Origin: Symsagittifera roscoffensis
Lineage: Eukaryota; Xenacoelomorpha; Acoela; Convolutidae
Reading direction: 5' to 3'
Length of the DNA: 64,000 bases
Assembly: GCF_963678635.1 (NCBI RefSeq)
Contig: NC_087070.1
Location: 20,505,461 to 20,569,460 of the forward strand
Shown here: positions 40,153-54,300 of the stretch, in pieces
Layout: every line of letters begins with the position of its first letter
Position numbering within the stretch: the stretch's first letter is position 1
The notes under the pieces: generated by a model
What the model was told of the DNA's origin: nothing
Database searches by the model: none
Seen by the model: only the letters and a program-made list of their open reading frames with translations
Made by a program: the position numbers and the translations under genes

Positions 40153-43100
40153 AGGATTCAGACGCAAGAGTGGTTGAGGTTTGTGCAGGTTTGATACTCG
40201 CATGATAAGGATTGAGACGCAGGAAAGGGTGAGATTTGTGCAGGTTTGATGCTTGTATGAGAAGGGATCAGATGCAGGAGTGGTTGAGCTTTGTGCAAGT
40301 TTGATGCTTGTATGAGACGGATTCAGAGGCAGGAGTGGTTGAGGTTTGCGCAGGTTTGATGCAAGCATGAAAAGGATTCAGGCGCAAGAGTGGGTGAGGT
40401 TTGTGCAGGTTTGATACTCGCATGATAAGGATTGAGACGCAGGAAAGGGTGAGGTTTGTGCAGGTTTGATGCTTGTATGAGAAGGGATCAGATGCAGGAG
40501 TGGTTGAGCTTTGTGCAAGTTTGATGCTTGTATGAGACGGATTCAGAGGCAGGAGTGGTTGAGGTTTGCGAAGGTTTGATGCAAGCATGAAAAGGATTCA
40601 GACGCAAGAGTGGGTGAGGTTTGTGCAGGTTTGAATCTTGTATGAGAAGGAATCAGATGCAGGAGTGGGTGAGGTTTGTGCAGGTTTGATGCTTGTATGA
40701 GAAGGATTCAGACGCAGGAGTGGGTGAGGTTTGTGCAGGTTTGATGCAAGCATGAGAGAGATTCAGACACAGGAGTGGTTGAGGTTTGTGCAGGTTTGAT
40801 GCTTGTATGAGAAGGATTCAGACGCAGGTGTGGGGGAGGTTTGTGCAGGTCTGATGCACGCATGACAAGGATTCAGGCGCAGGAGTGGGTGAGGTTTGTG
40901 AAGGTCTAATGCACGCATGATAAGGATTCAGACGCAGGAGTGGAGGAGGTTTGTGCAAGTTTGATGCACGCATGATAAAGATTCAGACGCAGCCGGGTGT
41001 GATGTTTGTGCAGGTTTTTTGCTCGCATAGGAAGGGTTCAAACGCAAGAATGAGTGCGGTTTGTGCAGGTTTGATGCTTGTATGAAAAGGATTGAGACGC
41101 AGGAAAGGGTGAGGTTTGCGCAGGTTTGATGAAAGCATGAGTTCGATTCAGACGCAAGAGTGGGTGAGGTTTGTGCAGGTTTGATGCTTGTATGAGAAGG
41201 AATCAGATGCAGGAGTGGTTGAGGTTTGTGCAGGTTAAATGCTTGCAGGAGAAGGATTCAGAGGCAGGAGTGGTTGAGGTTTGCGCATGTTTGATGCTCG
41301 CATGAGAAGGTTCCAGACGCAGGAGTGAGTGAGGTTTGTGCAGGTTTGATGCAAGCATGAGAAGGATTCAAACGCAAGAGTGAGTGATTTTTTTTTGCAG
41401 GTTTGATGCTTGCATGAGAAGGATTCAAACGCAAGAGTGAGTGAATTTTTCGCAGGTTTGATGCTTGTATGAGAAGGATTCAGACGCAAGAGTTAGTGAG
41501 GTTTGTGCAGGTTTGATGCTTGTATGAGAAGGATTCAGACGCCAGAGTGGGCGAGGTTTGTGCAGGTTTGATGCTCGCATGTTAAGGATTGAGACGCAGG
41601 ACTGGGTGAGGTTTGTGCAGGTTTGATGCTTGTATGAGAAGGATTCAGACGCAGGAGTGGGTGAGGTTTGTGCAGGTTTGATGCAAGCATGAGAGAGATT
41701 CAGACACAGGAGTGGTTGAGGTTTGCGCATGTTTGATGCAAGCATGAGAAGGATTCAGACGCAAGAGTGGGTGAGGTTTGTGCAGGTTTGAATCTTGTAT
41801 GAGAAGGAATCAGATGCAGGAGTGGGTGAGGTTTGTGCAGGTTTGATGATTTTATGAGAAGGATTCAGACGCAGGAGTGGGTGAGGTTTGTGCAGGTTTG
41901 ATGCAAGCATGAGAGAGATTCAGACACAGGAGTGGTTGAGGTTTGCGCAGGTTTGATGCTTGTATGAGAAGGATTCAGACGCTGGTTGGGGGAGTATTGT
42001 GAAGGTCTGATGCACGCATGATAAGGATACAGACGCAGGAGTGGAGGAGGTTTGTGCAAGTTTGATGCACGCATGATAAAGATTCAGACGCAGGCGGGTG
42101 TGATGTTTGTGCAGGTTTTTTGCTCGTATAGGAAGGATTCAAACGCAAGAATGAGTGCGGTTTGTGCAGGTTTGATGCTTGTATGAAAAGGAATCAGATG
42201 CAGAGTGGTTGAGGTTTGTGCAGGTTAAATGCTTGCATGACAAGGATTCAGACGCAAGAGTGGGTGAGGTTTGTGCAGGTTTGATGCTCGCATGAGAAGG
42301 ATCCAGACGCAGGAAAGGGTGAGGTCTGCGCAGGTTTGATGAAAGCATGAGAAGGATTCAGACGCAAGAGTGGGTGAGGTTTGTGCAGGTTTGATGCTTG
42401 TATGAGAAGGAATCAGATGCAGAGTGGTTGAGGTTTGTGCAGGTTAAATGCTTGCATGACAAGGATTCAGACGCAAGAGTGGGTGAGGTTTGTGCAGGTT
42501 TGATGCTCGCATGAGAAGGATCCAAACGCAGGAGTGGGTGAGGTTTATGCAGGTTTGATGCAAGCATGAGAAGGATTCAAACGCAAGAGTGAGTGAGTTT
42601 TTTGCAGGTTTGATGCTTGCATGAGAAGTATTCAAACGCAAGAGTGAGTGAGTTTTTCGCAGGTTTGATGCTTGTATGAGAAGGATTCAGACGCAAGAGG
42701 TAGTGAGGTTTGTGCAGGTTTGATGCTTGTCTGAGAAGGATTCAGACGCCAGAGTGGGCGAGGTTTGTGCAGGTTTGATGCTCGCATGGTAAGGATTGGG
42801 ACGCAGGACTGGGTGAGGTTTGTGCAGGTTTGATGCTTGTATGAGAAGGATTCAGACGCAGTAGTGTGTGAGGTTTATGCAGGTTTGATGCTTGTGTGAG
42901 AAGGATTCAGACGCAGGTGTGGGTGAGGTTTCTGCAGGTTTGATGCACGCATGATAAGGATTGAGACGCATGAGTGGGTGAGGTTTGCGGACTTTTGATG
43001 AAAGCATGAGAAGGATTCAGACGCAAGAGTGGGTGAAGTTTGTGCAGGTTTGATGCTTGTATGAGAAGAAATCAGATGCAGGAGTGGTTGAGGTTTGTGC

Positions 43101-43513
43101 AGGTTAAATGCTTGCATGAGAAGGATTCAGACGCAGGAGTGGGTGAGGTTTGTGCAGATTTGACGCTCGCTTGAGAAGGATTCAGACGCAGGAGTGAGTG
43201 AGGTTTGTGCAGGTTTGATGCAAGCATGAGAAGGATTCAAACGCAAGAGTGAGTGAGTTTTTTGCAGGTTTGATGCTTGTAAGAGAACGATTCAAACGCA
43301 AGAGTGGGTGAGGTTTGCACAGGTATTTTGCAAGCATGAGAAAGATTCATACGCAAGAGTGGGTGAGGTTTGTGCAGGTTTGATGCTCGCTTCAGAGGGA
43401 TTCAGACGCAGGAGTGCGTGAGGTTTGTGCAGGTTTGATGCAAACATGAGAAGGATTCAAACGAAAGAATGAGTGAGTTTTTTGCAGGTTTGCTGCTTGT
43501 ATGATAAGGATTC
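40153..43513 (+). repeat. 3.36-kb higher-order unit, copy 2
   Basis: This copy is nearly identical to 36580-40152 except for the four-unit difference near 41,938. Markers shared at the fixed offset include the T-run unit gtgatttttttttgcagg, near 37,812 and 41,385, and agacaggcgg-type units. Confidence 0.88.
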
Positions 43514-44448
43514 AAACGCAAGAGTGAGTGAGTTTTTTGCAGGTTTGATGCTTGCATGAGAAGTATTCAAACGCAAGAGTGAGTGAGTTTTTCGCAGGTT
43601 TGATGCTTGTATGAGAAGGATTCAGACGCAAGAGGTAGTGAGGTTTGTGCAGGTTTGATGCTTGTCTGAGAAGGATTCAGACGCCAGAGTGGGCGAGGTT
43701 TGTGCAGGTTTGATGCTCGCATGGTAAGGATTGGGACGCAGGACTTTGTGAGGTTTGTGCAGGTTTGATGCTTGTATGAGAAGGATTCAGACGCAGTAGT
43801 GTGTGACGTTTATGCAGGTTTGATGCTTGTGTGAGAAGGATTCAGACGCAGGTGTGGGTGAGGTTTCTGCAGGTTTGATGCACGCATGATAAGGATTGAG
43901 ACGCATGAGTGGGTGAGGTTTGCGGAGGTTTGATGAAAGCATGAGAAGGATTCAGACGCAAGAGTGGGTGAAGTTTGTGCAGGTTTGATGCTTGTATGAG
44001 AAGAAATCAGATGCAGGAGTGGTTGAGGTTTGTGCAGGTTAAATGCTTGCATGAGAAGGATTCAGACGCAGGAGTGGGTGAGGTTTGTGCAGATTTGACG
44101 CTCGCTTGAGAAGGATTCAGACGCAGGAGTGAGTGAGGTTTGTGCAGGTTTGATGCAAGCATGAGAAGGATTCAAACGCAAGAGTGAGTGAGTTTTTTGC
44201 AGGTTTGATGCTTGTAAGAGAACGATTCAAACGCAAGAGTGGGTGAGGTTTGCACAGGTATTTTGCAAGCATGAGAAAGATTCATACGCAAGAGTGGGTG
44301 AGGTTTGTGCAGGTTTGATGCTCGCTTCAGAGGGATTCAGACGCAGGAGTGGGTGAGGTTTGTGCAGGTTTGATGCAAACATGAGAAGGATTCAAACGAA
44401 AGAGTGAGTGAGTTTTTTGCAGGTTTGCTGCTTGTATGATAAGGATTC
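43514..44448 (+). repeat. 935-bp partial third copy
   Basis: This repeats the last 935 bp (17 units) of the preceding copy. For example, cgcagtagtgtgtgacgttt near 43,792 corresponds to cagtagtgtgtgaggttt near 42,857. A few substitutions distinguish it. Confidence 0.85.
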
Positions 44449-47400
44449 AGACGCAAGAGGAAGTGAGGTTCGTGCAGGTTTGATGCTTGTCTGAGAAGGA
44501 TTCAGAGACAGGAGTGGGTGAGGTTTGTGCAGGTTTGATACTTGTATGGGAAGGATTCAGACGCAGGAGTGGGTGAGGTTTGTGCAGGTTTGATGCTCGC
44601 ATGATAAGTATTGAGACGCAGGAAAGGGTGAGGTTTGCGCAGGTTTGATGAAACCATGAGAAGGATTCAGACGCAGGAGTGGGTGAGACTTGTGCAGGTT
44701 TGATGCAAGCATGAGAAGGATTCAAACGCAAGAGTGAGTGAGCTTTTTGCAGGTTTGATGCTTGCATGAGAAGGATTCAAATGCAAGAGTGGGTGAGGTT
44801 TGTGCAGGTTTGATGCTCGCTTCAGAGGGATTCAGACGCAGGAGTGGGTGAGGTTTGTGCAGGTTTCATGCAAGCATGAGAAGGATTCAACCGCAAGAGT
44901 GAGTGAGTTTTTTGCAGGTTTGCTGCTTGTCTGATAAGGATTCAGACGCAAGAGGAAGTGATGTTTGTGCAGGTTTGATGCTTGTCTGAGAAGGATTCAG
45001 AGACAGGAGTGGGTGAGGTTTGTGCAGGTTTGACGCTCGCTTGAGAAGGATTCAGACGCAGGAGTGAGTGAGGTTTGTGCAGGTTTGATGCAAGCATGAG
45101 AAGGATTCAAACGCAAGAGTGAATGAGTTTTTTGCAGGTTTGATGCTTGTATGAGAACGATTCAAACGCAAGAGTGGGTGAGGTTTGCACAGGTATTTTG
45201 CAAGCATGAGAAAGATTCAAACACAAGAGTGGGTGAGGTTTGTGCAGGTTTGATGCTCGCTTCAGAGGGATTCAGACGCAGGAGTGGGTGAGGTTTGTGC
45301 AGGTTTGATGCAAACATGAGAAGGATTCAAACGCAAGAGTGAGTGAGTTTTTTGCAGGTTTGCTGCTTGTATGATAAGGATTCAGACGCAAGAGGAAGTG
45401 AGGTTTGTGCAGGTTTGATACTTGTCTGAGAAGGATACAGAGACAGGAGTGGGTGAGGTTCGTGCAGGTTTGATACTTGTATGGGAAGGATTCAGACGCA
45501 GGAGTGGGTGAGGTTTGTGCAGTTTTGATGCTCGCATGATAAGTATTGAGACGCAGGAAAGGGTGAGGTTTGCGCAGGTTTGATGAAAGCATGAGAAGGA
45601 TTCAGACGCAGAAGTGGGTGAGGTTTGTGCAGGTTTGATGCAAGCATGAGAAGGATTCAAACGCAAGAGTGAGTGAGTTTTTTGCAGGTTTGATGCTTGC
45701 ATGCGAAGGATTCAAACGCAAGAGTGGGTGAGGTTTGTGCAGGTTTGATGCTCGCTTCAGAGGGATTCAGACGCAGGAGTGGGTGAGGTTTGTGCAGGTT
45801 TGATGCAAGCATGAGAAGGATTCAAACGCAAGAGTGAGTGAGTTTTTTGCAGGTTTGCTGCTTGTATGATAATGATTCAGATGCAAGAGGAAGTGATGTT
45901 TGTGCAGGTTTGATGCTTGTCTGAGAAGGATTCAGAGACAGGAGTGGGTGAGGTTTGTGCAGGTTTGATACTTGTATGGGAAGGATTCAGACGCAGGAGT
46001 GGGTGAGGTTTGTGCAGGTTTGATGCTCTGATGATAAGTATTGAGACGCAGGAAAGGGTGAGGTTTGCGCAGGTTTGATGAAAGCATGAGAAGGATTCAG
46101 ACGCAGGAGTGAGTGAGGTTTGTGCAGGTTTGATGCAAGCATGAGAAGGATTCAAACGCAAGAGTGAGTGAGTTTTTTGCAGGTTTGATGCTTGTATGAG
46201 AAGGATTCAAACGCAAGAGTGGGTGAGGTTTCCACAGGTATTTTGCAAGCATGAGAAAGATTCAAACGCAAGAGTGGGTGAGGTTTGTGCAGGTTTGATG
46301 CTCGCTTCAGAGGGATTCAGACGCAGGAGTGGGTGAGGTTTGTGCAGGTTTGATGCAAGCATGAGAAGGATTCAAACGCAAGAGTGAGTGAGTTTTTTGC
46401 AGGTTTGCTGCTTGTATGATAAGGATTCAGACGCAAGAGGAAGTGAGGCTTTTGCAGGTTTGATGCTTGTCTGAGAAGGATTCAGAGACAGGAGTGGGTG
46501 AGGTTTGTGCAGGTTTGATACTTGTATGGGAAGGATTCAGACACAGGAGTGGGTGAGGTTTGTGCAGGTTTGATGCCTGCATGATAAGTATTGAGACGCA
46601 GGAAAGGGTGAGGTTTGCGCAGGTTTGATGAAAGCATGAGAAGGATTCAGACGCAAGAGTGGATTAGGTTTGTGCAGGTTTGATGCTTGTATGAGAAGGA
46701 ATCAGATGCAGGAGTGGTTGAGGTTTGGGCAGGTTAAATGCTTGCATGAGAAGGATTCAGACGCAAGAGTGGGTGAGGTTTGTGCAGGTTTGATGCAAGC
46801 ATGAGAAGGATCCAAACGCAAGAGTGAGTGAGTTTTTTGCAGGTTTGATGCTTGCATGAGAAGGATTCAAACGCAAGAGTGAGGGAGTTTTTGGCAGGTT
46901 TGATGATATTATGAGAAGGATTCAGACGCAAGAGGGAGTGAGGTTTGTGCAGGTTTGATGCTTGTATGAGAATGATTCAGACGCTAGAGTGGGCGAGGTT
47001 TGTGCAGGTTTGATGCTTGTATGAGAAGTATTCGGACGCAGGTGTGTGTGAGGTTTATGCAGGTTTGATGCTTGCATGAGAAGGATTCAAACGCAAGAGT
47101 GAGGGAGTGTTTTGCAGGTTTGATGATTTTATGAGAAGGATTCAGACGCAAGAGGGAGTGAGGTTTGTGCAGGTTTGATGCTTGTATGAGAAGGATTCAG
47201 ACGCAAGAACGAGTGAGGTTTGTGCAGGTTTGATGCTTGTATGATAAGGATTGAGACGCAGGAAAGGGTGAGGTTTGCGCAGGTTTGATGAAAGCATGAG
47301 AAGGATTCAGACGCAAGAGTGGGTGAGTTTTTTGCAGGTTTGATGCTTGTATGAGAAGGATTCAGACGCAGGAGTGGGTGAGGTTTGTGCAGGTTTGATG

Positions 47401-50400
47401 CAAGCATGAGAAGGATTCAAACGCAGGAGTGGGTGAGGTTTGTGCAGGGTTGATGCAAGCATGAGAAGGATTCAAACGCAAGAGTGAGTGAGTTTTTTGC
47501 AGGTTTGCTGCTCGCTTGAGAGGGATTCAGACGCAGGAGTGGGTGAGGTTTGTGCATGTTTGATGCAAGCATGAGAAGGATTCAAACGCAAGAGTGAGTG
47601 AGTTTTTTGCAGGTTTGCTGCTTGTATGAGAAGCATTCAGACGCAAGAGGATGAGGTTTGTGCAGGTTTCATGCTTGTCTGAGAAGGATTCAGAGACAGG
47701 AGTGGGTGAGGTTTGTGCAGTTTTGATACTTGTATGGGAAGGATTCAGACGCAGGAGTGGGTGAGGTTTGTGCAGGTTTGATGCTCGCATGATAAGTATT
47801 GAGACGCAGGAAAGGGTGAGGTTTGCGCAGGTTTGATGAAAGCATGAGAAGGATTCAGACGCAAGAGTGGATTAGGTTTGTGCAGGTTTGATGCTTGTAT
47901 GAGAAGGAATCAGATGCAGGAGTGGTTGAGGTTTGGCAGGTTAAATGCTTGCATGAAAAGGATTCAGACGCAAGAGTGGGTGAGGTTTGTGCAGGTTTGA
48001 TCCAAGCATGAGAAGGATTCAAACGCAAGAGTTAGTGAGTTTTTTGCAGGTTTGATGCTTGCATGAGAAGGATTCAAACGCAAGAGTGAGGGAGTTTTTG
48101 GCAGGTTTGATGATTTTATTAGAAGGATTCAGAGGCAAGAGGGAGTGAGGTTTGTGCAGGTTTGATGCTTGTATGAGAAGGATTCAAACGCAAGAGTGAG
48201 GGAATTTTTGGCAGGTTTGATGATTTTATGAGAAGGATTCAGACGCAAGAGGGAGTGAGGTTTGTGCAGGTTTGCTGCTTGTATGATAAGGATTCAGACG
48301 CAAGAGGAAGTGAGGTTTTTGCAGGTTTGATGCTTGCATGAGAAGGATTCAGACGCAAGAGTGGGTGAGATTTTTGCAGGTTTGATGCTTGTATGAGAAG
48401 GATTCAGACGCAGGAGTGGGTGAGGTTTGTGCAGGTTTGATGCAAGCATGAGAAGGATTCAAACGCAGGAGTGGGTGAGGTTTGTGCAGGTTTGATGCAA
48501 GCATGAGAAGGATTCAAACGCAAGAGTGAGTGAGTTTTTTGCAGGTTTGCTGCTCGCTTGAGAGGGATTCAGACGCAGGAGTGGGTGAGGTTTGTGCAGG
48601 TTTGATGCAAGCATGAGAAGAATTCAAACGCAAGAGTGAGTGAGTTTTTTGCAGGTTTGCTGCTTGTATGAGAAGGATTCAGACGCAAGAGGATGAGGTT
48701 TGTGCAGCTTTCATGCTTGTCTGAGAAGGATTCAGACGCAGGAGTGGGTGAGGTTTGTGCAGGTTTGATGCAAGCATGAGAAGGATTCAAACGCAAGAGT
48801 GGGTGAGATTTTTGCAGGTTTGATGCTTGTATGAGAAGGATTCAGACGCAGGAGTGGGTGAGGTTTGTGCAGGTTTGATGCAAGCATGAGAAGGATTCAA
48901 ACGCAGGAGTGGGTGAGGTTCGTGCAGGTTTGATGCAAGCATGAGAAGGATTCAAACGCAAGAGTGAGTGAGTTTTTTGCAGGTTTGCTGCTCGCTTGAG
49001 AGGGATTCAGACGCAGGAGTGGGTGAGGTTTGTGCAGGTTTGATGCAAGCATGAGAAGAATTCAAACGCAAGAGTGAGTGAGTTTTTTGCAGGTTTGCTG
49101 CTTGTATGAGAAGGATTCAGACGCAAGAGGATGAGGTTTGTGCAGGTTTCATGCTTGTCTGAGAAGGATTCAGAGACAGGAGTGGGTGAGGTTTGTGCAG
49201 GTTTGATACTTGTATGGGAAGGATTCAGACGCAGGAGTGGGTGAGGTTTGTGCAGGTTTGATGCTCGCATGATAAGTATTGAGACGCAGGAAAGGGTGAG
49301 GTTTGCGCAGGTTTGATGAAAGCATGAGAAGGATTCAGACGCAAGAGTGGATTAGGTTTGTGCAGGTTTGATGCTTGTATGAGAAGGAATCAGATGCAGG
49401 AGTGGTTGAGGTTTGGGCAGGTTAAATGCTTGCATGAGAAGGATTCAGACGCAAGAGTGGGTGAGGTTTGTGCAGGTTTGATGCAAGCATGAGAAGGATT
49501 CAAACGCAAGAGTGAGTGAGTTTTTTGCAGGTTTGATGCTTGCATGAGAAGGATTCAAACGCAAGAGTGAGGGAGTTTTTGGCAGGTTTGATGATTTTAT
49601 TAGAAGGATTCAGAGGCAAGAGGGAGTGAGGTTTGTGCAGGTTTGATGCTTGTATGAGAAGGATTCAAACGCAAGAGTGAGGGAGTTTTTGGCAGGTTTG
49701 ATGATTTTATGAGAAGGATTCAGACGCAAGAGGGAGTGAGGTTTGTGCAGGTTTGATGCTTGTATGAGAAGGATTCAGACGCTAGAGTGGGCGAGGTTTG
49801 TGCAGGTTTGATGCCTGTATGAGAAGTATTCAGACGCAGGTGTGTGTGAGGTTTATGCAGGTTTGATGCTTGCATGAGAAGGATTCAAACGCAAGAGTGA
49901 GGGAGTTTTTGGCAGGTTTGATGATTTTATGAGAAGGATTCAGACGCGAGAGGGAGTGAGGTTTGTGCAGGTTTGATGCTTGTATGAGAAGGATTCAGAC
50001 GCAAGAATGAGTGAGGTTTGTGCAGGTTTGATGCTTGTATGATAAGGATTGAGACGCAGGAAAGGGTGAGGTTTGCGCAGGTTTGATGAAAGCATGAGAA
50101 GGATTCAGACGCAAGAGTGGATTAGGTTTGTGCAGGTTTGATGCTTGTATGAGAAGGAATCAGATGCAGGAGTGGTTGAGGTTTGGGCAGGTTAAATGCT
50201 TGCATGAGAAGGATTCAGACGCAAGAGTGGGTGAGTTTTTTTGCAGGTTTGATGCTTGTATGAGAAGGATTCAGACGCAGGAGTGGGTGAGGTTTGTGCA
50301 GGTTTGATGCAAGCATAAGAAGGATTCAAACGCAGGAGTGGGTGAGGTTTGTGCAGGTTTGATGCAAGCATGAGAAGGATTCAAACGCAAGAGTGAGTGA

Positions 50401-51300
50401 GTTTTTTGCAGGTTTGCTGCTCGCTTGAGAGGGATTCAGACGCAGGAGTGGGTGAGGTTTGTGCAGGTTTGATGCAAGCATGAGAAGGATTCAAACGCAA
50501 GAGTGAGTGAGTTTTTTGCAGGTTTGCTGCTTGTATGAGAAGGATTCAGACGCAAGAGGATGAGGTTTGTGCAGGTTTCATGCATGTCTGAGAAGGATTC
50601 AGAGACAGGAGTGGGTGAGGTTTGTGCAGGTTTGATACTTGTATGGGAAGGATTCAGACGCAGGAGTGGGTGAGGTTTGTGCAGGTTTGATGCTCGCATG
50701 ATAAGTATTGAGACGCAGGAAAGGGTGAGGTTTGCGCAGGTTTGATGAAAGCATGAGAAGGATTCAGACGCAAGAGTGGATTAGGTTTGTGCAGGTTTGA
50801 TGCTTGTATGAGAAGGAATCAGATGGAGGAGTGGTTGAGGTTTGGGCAGGTTAAATGCTTGCATGAGAAGGATTCAGACTCAAGAGTGGGTGAGGTTTGT
50901 GCAGGTTTGATGCAAGCATAAGAAGGATTCAAACGCAAGAGTGAGTAAGTTTTTTGCAGGTTTGATGCTTGCATGAGAAGGATTCAAACGCAAGGGTGAG
51001 GGAGTTTTTGGCAGGTTTGATGATTTTATTAGAAGGATTCAGAGGCCTGAGGGAGTGAGGTTTGTGCAGGTTTGATGCTTGTATGAGAAGGATTCAGACG
51101 CTAGAGTGGGCGAGGTTTGTCCAGGTTTGATGCTTGTATGAGAAGCATTCAGACGCAGGTGTGTGTGAGGTTTATGCAGGTTTGATGCTTGCATGAGAAG
51201 GATTCAAACGCAAGAGTGAGGGAGTTTTTGGCAGGTTTGATGATTTTATGAGAAGGATTCAGACGCAAGAGGGAGTGAGGTTTGCACAGGTTTGATGAAA
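44449..51300 (+). repeat. Satellite block with T-rich monomers
   Basis: In many monomers the usual gaggtttgtgcagg is replaced by gagttttttgcagg or ggagtttttggcagg. Segments recur at about 1.43-1.48 kb: the stretches beginning near 47,527, 49,007 and 50,436 share the order gaggatgaggtttgtgcagg, cagagacaggagtgggtgag, and gattaggtttgtgcaggttt. Confidence 0.8.
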
Positions 51301-54300
51301 GCATGAGAAGGATTCAGACGCAAGAGTGGGTGAAGTTTGTGCAGGTTTGATGCTTGTATGAGAAGGAATCAGATGCAGGAGTGGTTGAGGTTTTTACAGG
51401 TTAAATGCTTGTATGAGAATGATTCAGACGCAGGAGTGGTTGAGGTTTGTGCAGGTCTAATGCTCGCACATAAGGGATTCAGACGCAGGAGTGGGAGAAG
51501 TTTGTGTTCGTTTGATGCAAGCATGAGAAGGATTCAGACGCAAGAGTGGTTGTGGTTTGTGCAGGTTTGATGCTTTATGAGAATGATTCAGACGCAGGAG
51601 TGGACGAGGTTTGTGCGGATTTGATGCTTGTATAAGAAGGAATCAGATGCAGGAGTGGTTGAGGTTTGTGCAGGTTAAATGCTTGCATGAGAAGGATTCA
51701 GACGCAGGAGTTGGTGAGGTTTGTGCAGGTTTGATGCTCGCGTGAGAAGGATTCAGAGGCAGGAGTGGGTGAGGTTTGTGCAGGTTTGTGGCAAGCATGA
51801 GAAGGATTCAAACGCAAGAGTGAGTGAGTTTTTTGCAGGTTTGATGCTTGCATGAGAAGGATTCAAACGCAAGAGTGAGGGAGTTTTTGGCAGGTTTGAT
51901 GCTTGTATGAGAAGGATTCAGACGCAAGAGGGAGTGAGGTTTGTGCAGGTTTGATGCTCGCATGAGAAGGATTCAGACGCTAGAGTGGGCGAGGTTTGTG
52001 CAGGTTTGATGCTTGTGTGAGAAGGATTCAGACGCAGGCGTGTGTGAGGTTTATCCAGGTTTGAGGCTTGTATGAGAAGGATTCAGACGCAGGTGTGGGT
52101 GAGGTTTGTGCAGGTTTGATGCACAAATGATAAGGATTTAGACGCATGAGTGGGTGAGGTTTGCGCAGGTTTGATACTTGTATGAGAAGGATTCAGACGC
52201 AAGAGGAGGTAAGGTTTGTGCAGGTTTGATGCTTGTATGAGAAGGATTCAGACGCAGGTGTGTGTGAGGTTTATGCAGGTTTGATGCTTGTATGAGAAGG
52301 ATTCAGACGCAGGTGTGGGTGAGGTTTGTGCAGGTTTGATGCACAAATGATAAGGGTTGAGACGCATGAGAGGGTGAGGTTTGCGCAGGTTTGATGCTTG
52401 TATGAAAAGGATTCAGACGCAAGAGGGAGTGAGGTTTGTGCAGGTTTGATGCTTTTATGAGAAGGGTTCAGACGCAGGTGTGTGTGAGGTTTATGCAGGT
52501 TTGATGCTTGTATGAGAAGGATTCAGACGCAGGTGCGGGTGAGGTTTGTGAAGGTTTGATGCTCGCGTGAGAAGGATTCAGAGGCAGGAGTGGGTGAGGT
52601 TTGTGCAGGTTTGATGCAAGCATGAGAAGGATTCAAACGCAAGAGTGAGTGAGTTTTTTGCAGGTTTGATGCTTTAATGAGAAGGGTTCAGACGCAGGTG
52701 TGTGTGAGGTTTATGCAGGTTTGATGCTTGTATGAGAAGGATTCAGACGCAGGAGTTGGTGAGGTTTATGCAGGTTTGATGCTCGCGTGAGAAGGATTCA
52801 CAGGCAGGAGTGGGTGAGGTTTGTGCAGGTTTGATGCAAACATGAGAAGGATTCAAACGCAAGAGTGAGTGAGTTTTTTGCAGGTTTGATGCTTGCATGA
52901 GAAGGATTCAAACGCAAGAGTGAGGGAGTTTTTGGCAGGTTTGATGCTTGTATGAGAAGGATTCAGACGCAAGAGGGAGTGAGGTTTGTGCAGGTTTGAT
53001 GCTTGTATGAGAAGGATTCAGACGCTAGAGTGGGCGAGGTTTGTGCAGGTTTGATGCTTGTGTGAGAAGGATTCAGACGCAGGCGTGTGTGAGGTTTATC
53101 CAGGTTTGAGGCTTGTATGAGAAGGATTCAGACGCAGGTGTGGGTGAGGTTTGTGCAGGTTTGATGCACAAATGATAAGGATTTAGACGCATGAGTGGGT
53201 GAGGTTTGCGCAGGTTTGATACTTGTATGAGAAGGATTCAGACGCAAGAGGGAGTAAGGTTTGTGCAGGTTTGATGCTTGTATGAGAAGGATTCAGACGC
53301 AGGTGTGTGTGAGGTTTATGCAGGTTTGATGCTTGTATGAGAAGGATTCAGACGCAGGTGTGGGTGAGGTTTGTGCAGGTTTGATGCACAAATGATAAGG
53401 GTTGAGACGCATGAGTGGGTGAGGTTTGCGCAGGTTTGATGCTTGTATGAAAAGGATTCAGACGCAAGAGGGAGTGAGGTTTGTGCAGGTTTGATGCTTT
53501 TATGAGAAGGGTTCAGACGCAGGTGTGTGTGAGGTTTATGCAGGTTTGATGCTTGTATGAGAAGGATTCAGACGCAGGTGCGGGTGAGGTTTGTGAAGGT
53601 TTGATGCACAAATGATAAGGACTGAGACGCATGAGTGGGTGAGGTTTGCGCGGGTTTGATGCTTGTATGAGAAGGATTCAGACGCAAGAGGGAGTGAGGT
53701 TTGTGCAGGTTGGATGCTTGTATGAGAAGGATTCAGACGCAAGTGTGTGTGAGGTTTATGCAGGTTTGATGCTTGTATGAGAAGGATTCCGACGCAGGGG
53801 TGGGTGAGGTTTGTGCAGGTTTGATGCACAAATGATAAGGATTGAGACGCATGAGTGGGTGAGGTTTGCGCAGGTTTGATGCTTGTATGAGAAGGATTCA
53901 GACGCAGGTGTGTGTGAGGTTTATGCAGAATTGATGCTTGGATGAGAAGGATTCAGACGCAGGTGTGGGTGAGGTTTGTGCAGGTTTGATGCACAAATGA
54001 TAAGGATTGAGACGCATGAGTGGGTGAGGTTTGCGCAGGTTTGATGCTTGTAAGAGAAAGATTCAGACGCAAGAGGGAGTGAGGTTTGTGCAGGTTTGAT
54101 GCTTGTATGATAAGGACTGAGACGCATGACTTGGTGAGGTTTGCGCAGGTTTGATGCTTGTATTAGAAGGATTCAGACGCAAGAGGGAGTGAGATTTGTG
54201 CTGGTTTGATGCTTGTATGAGAAGGATTCAGACGCAGGTGTGGGTGAGGTTTGTGCCGGTTTGATGCACAAATGATAAGGATTGAGACGCATGAGTGGGT

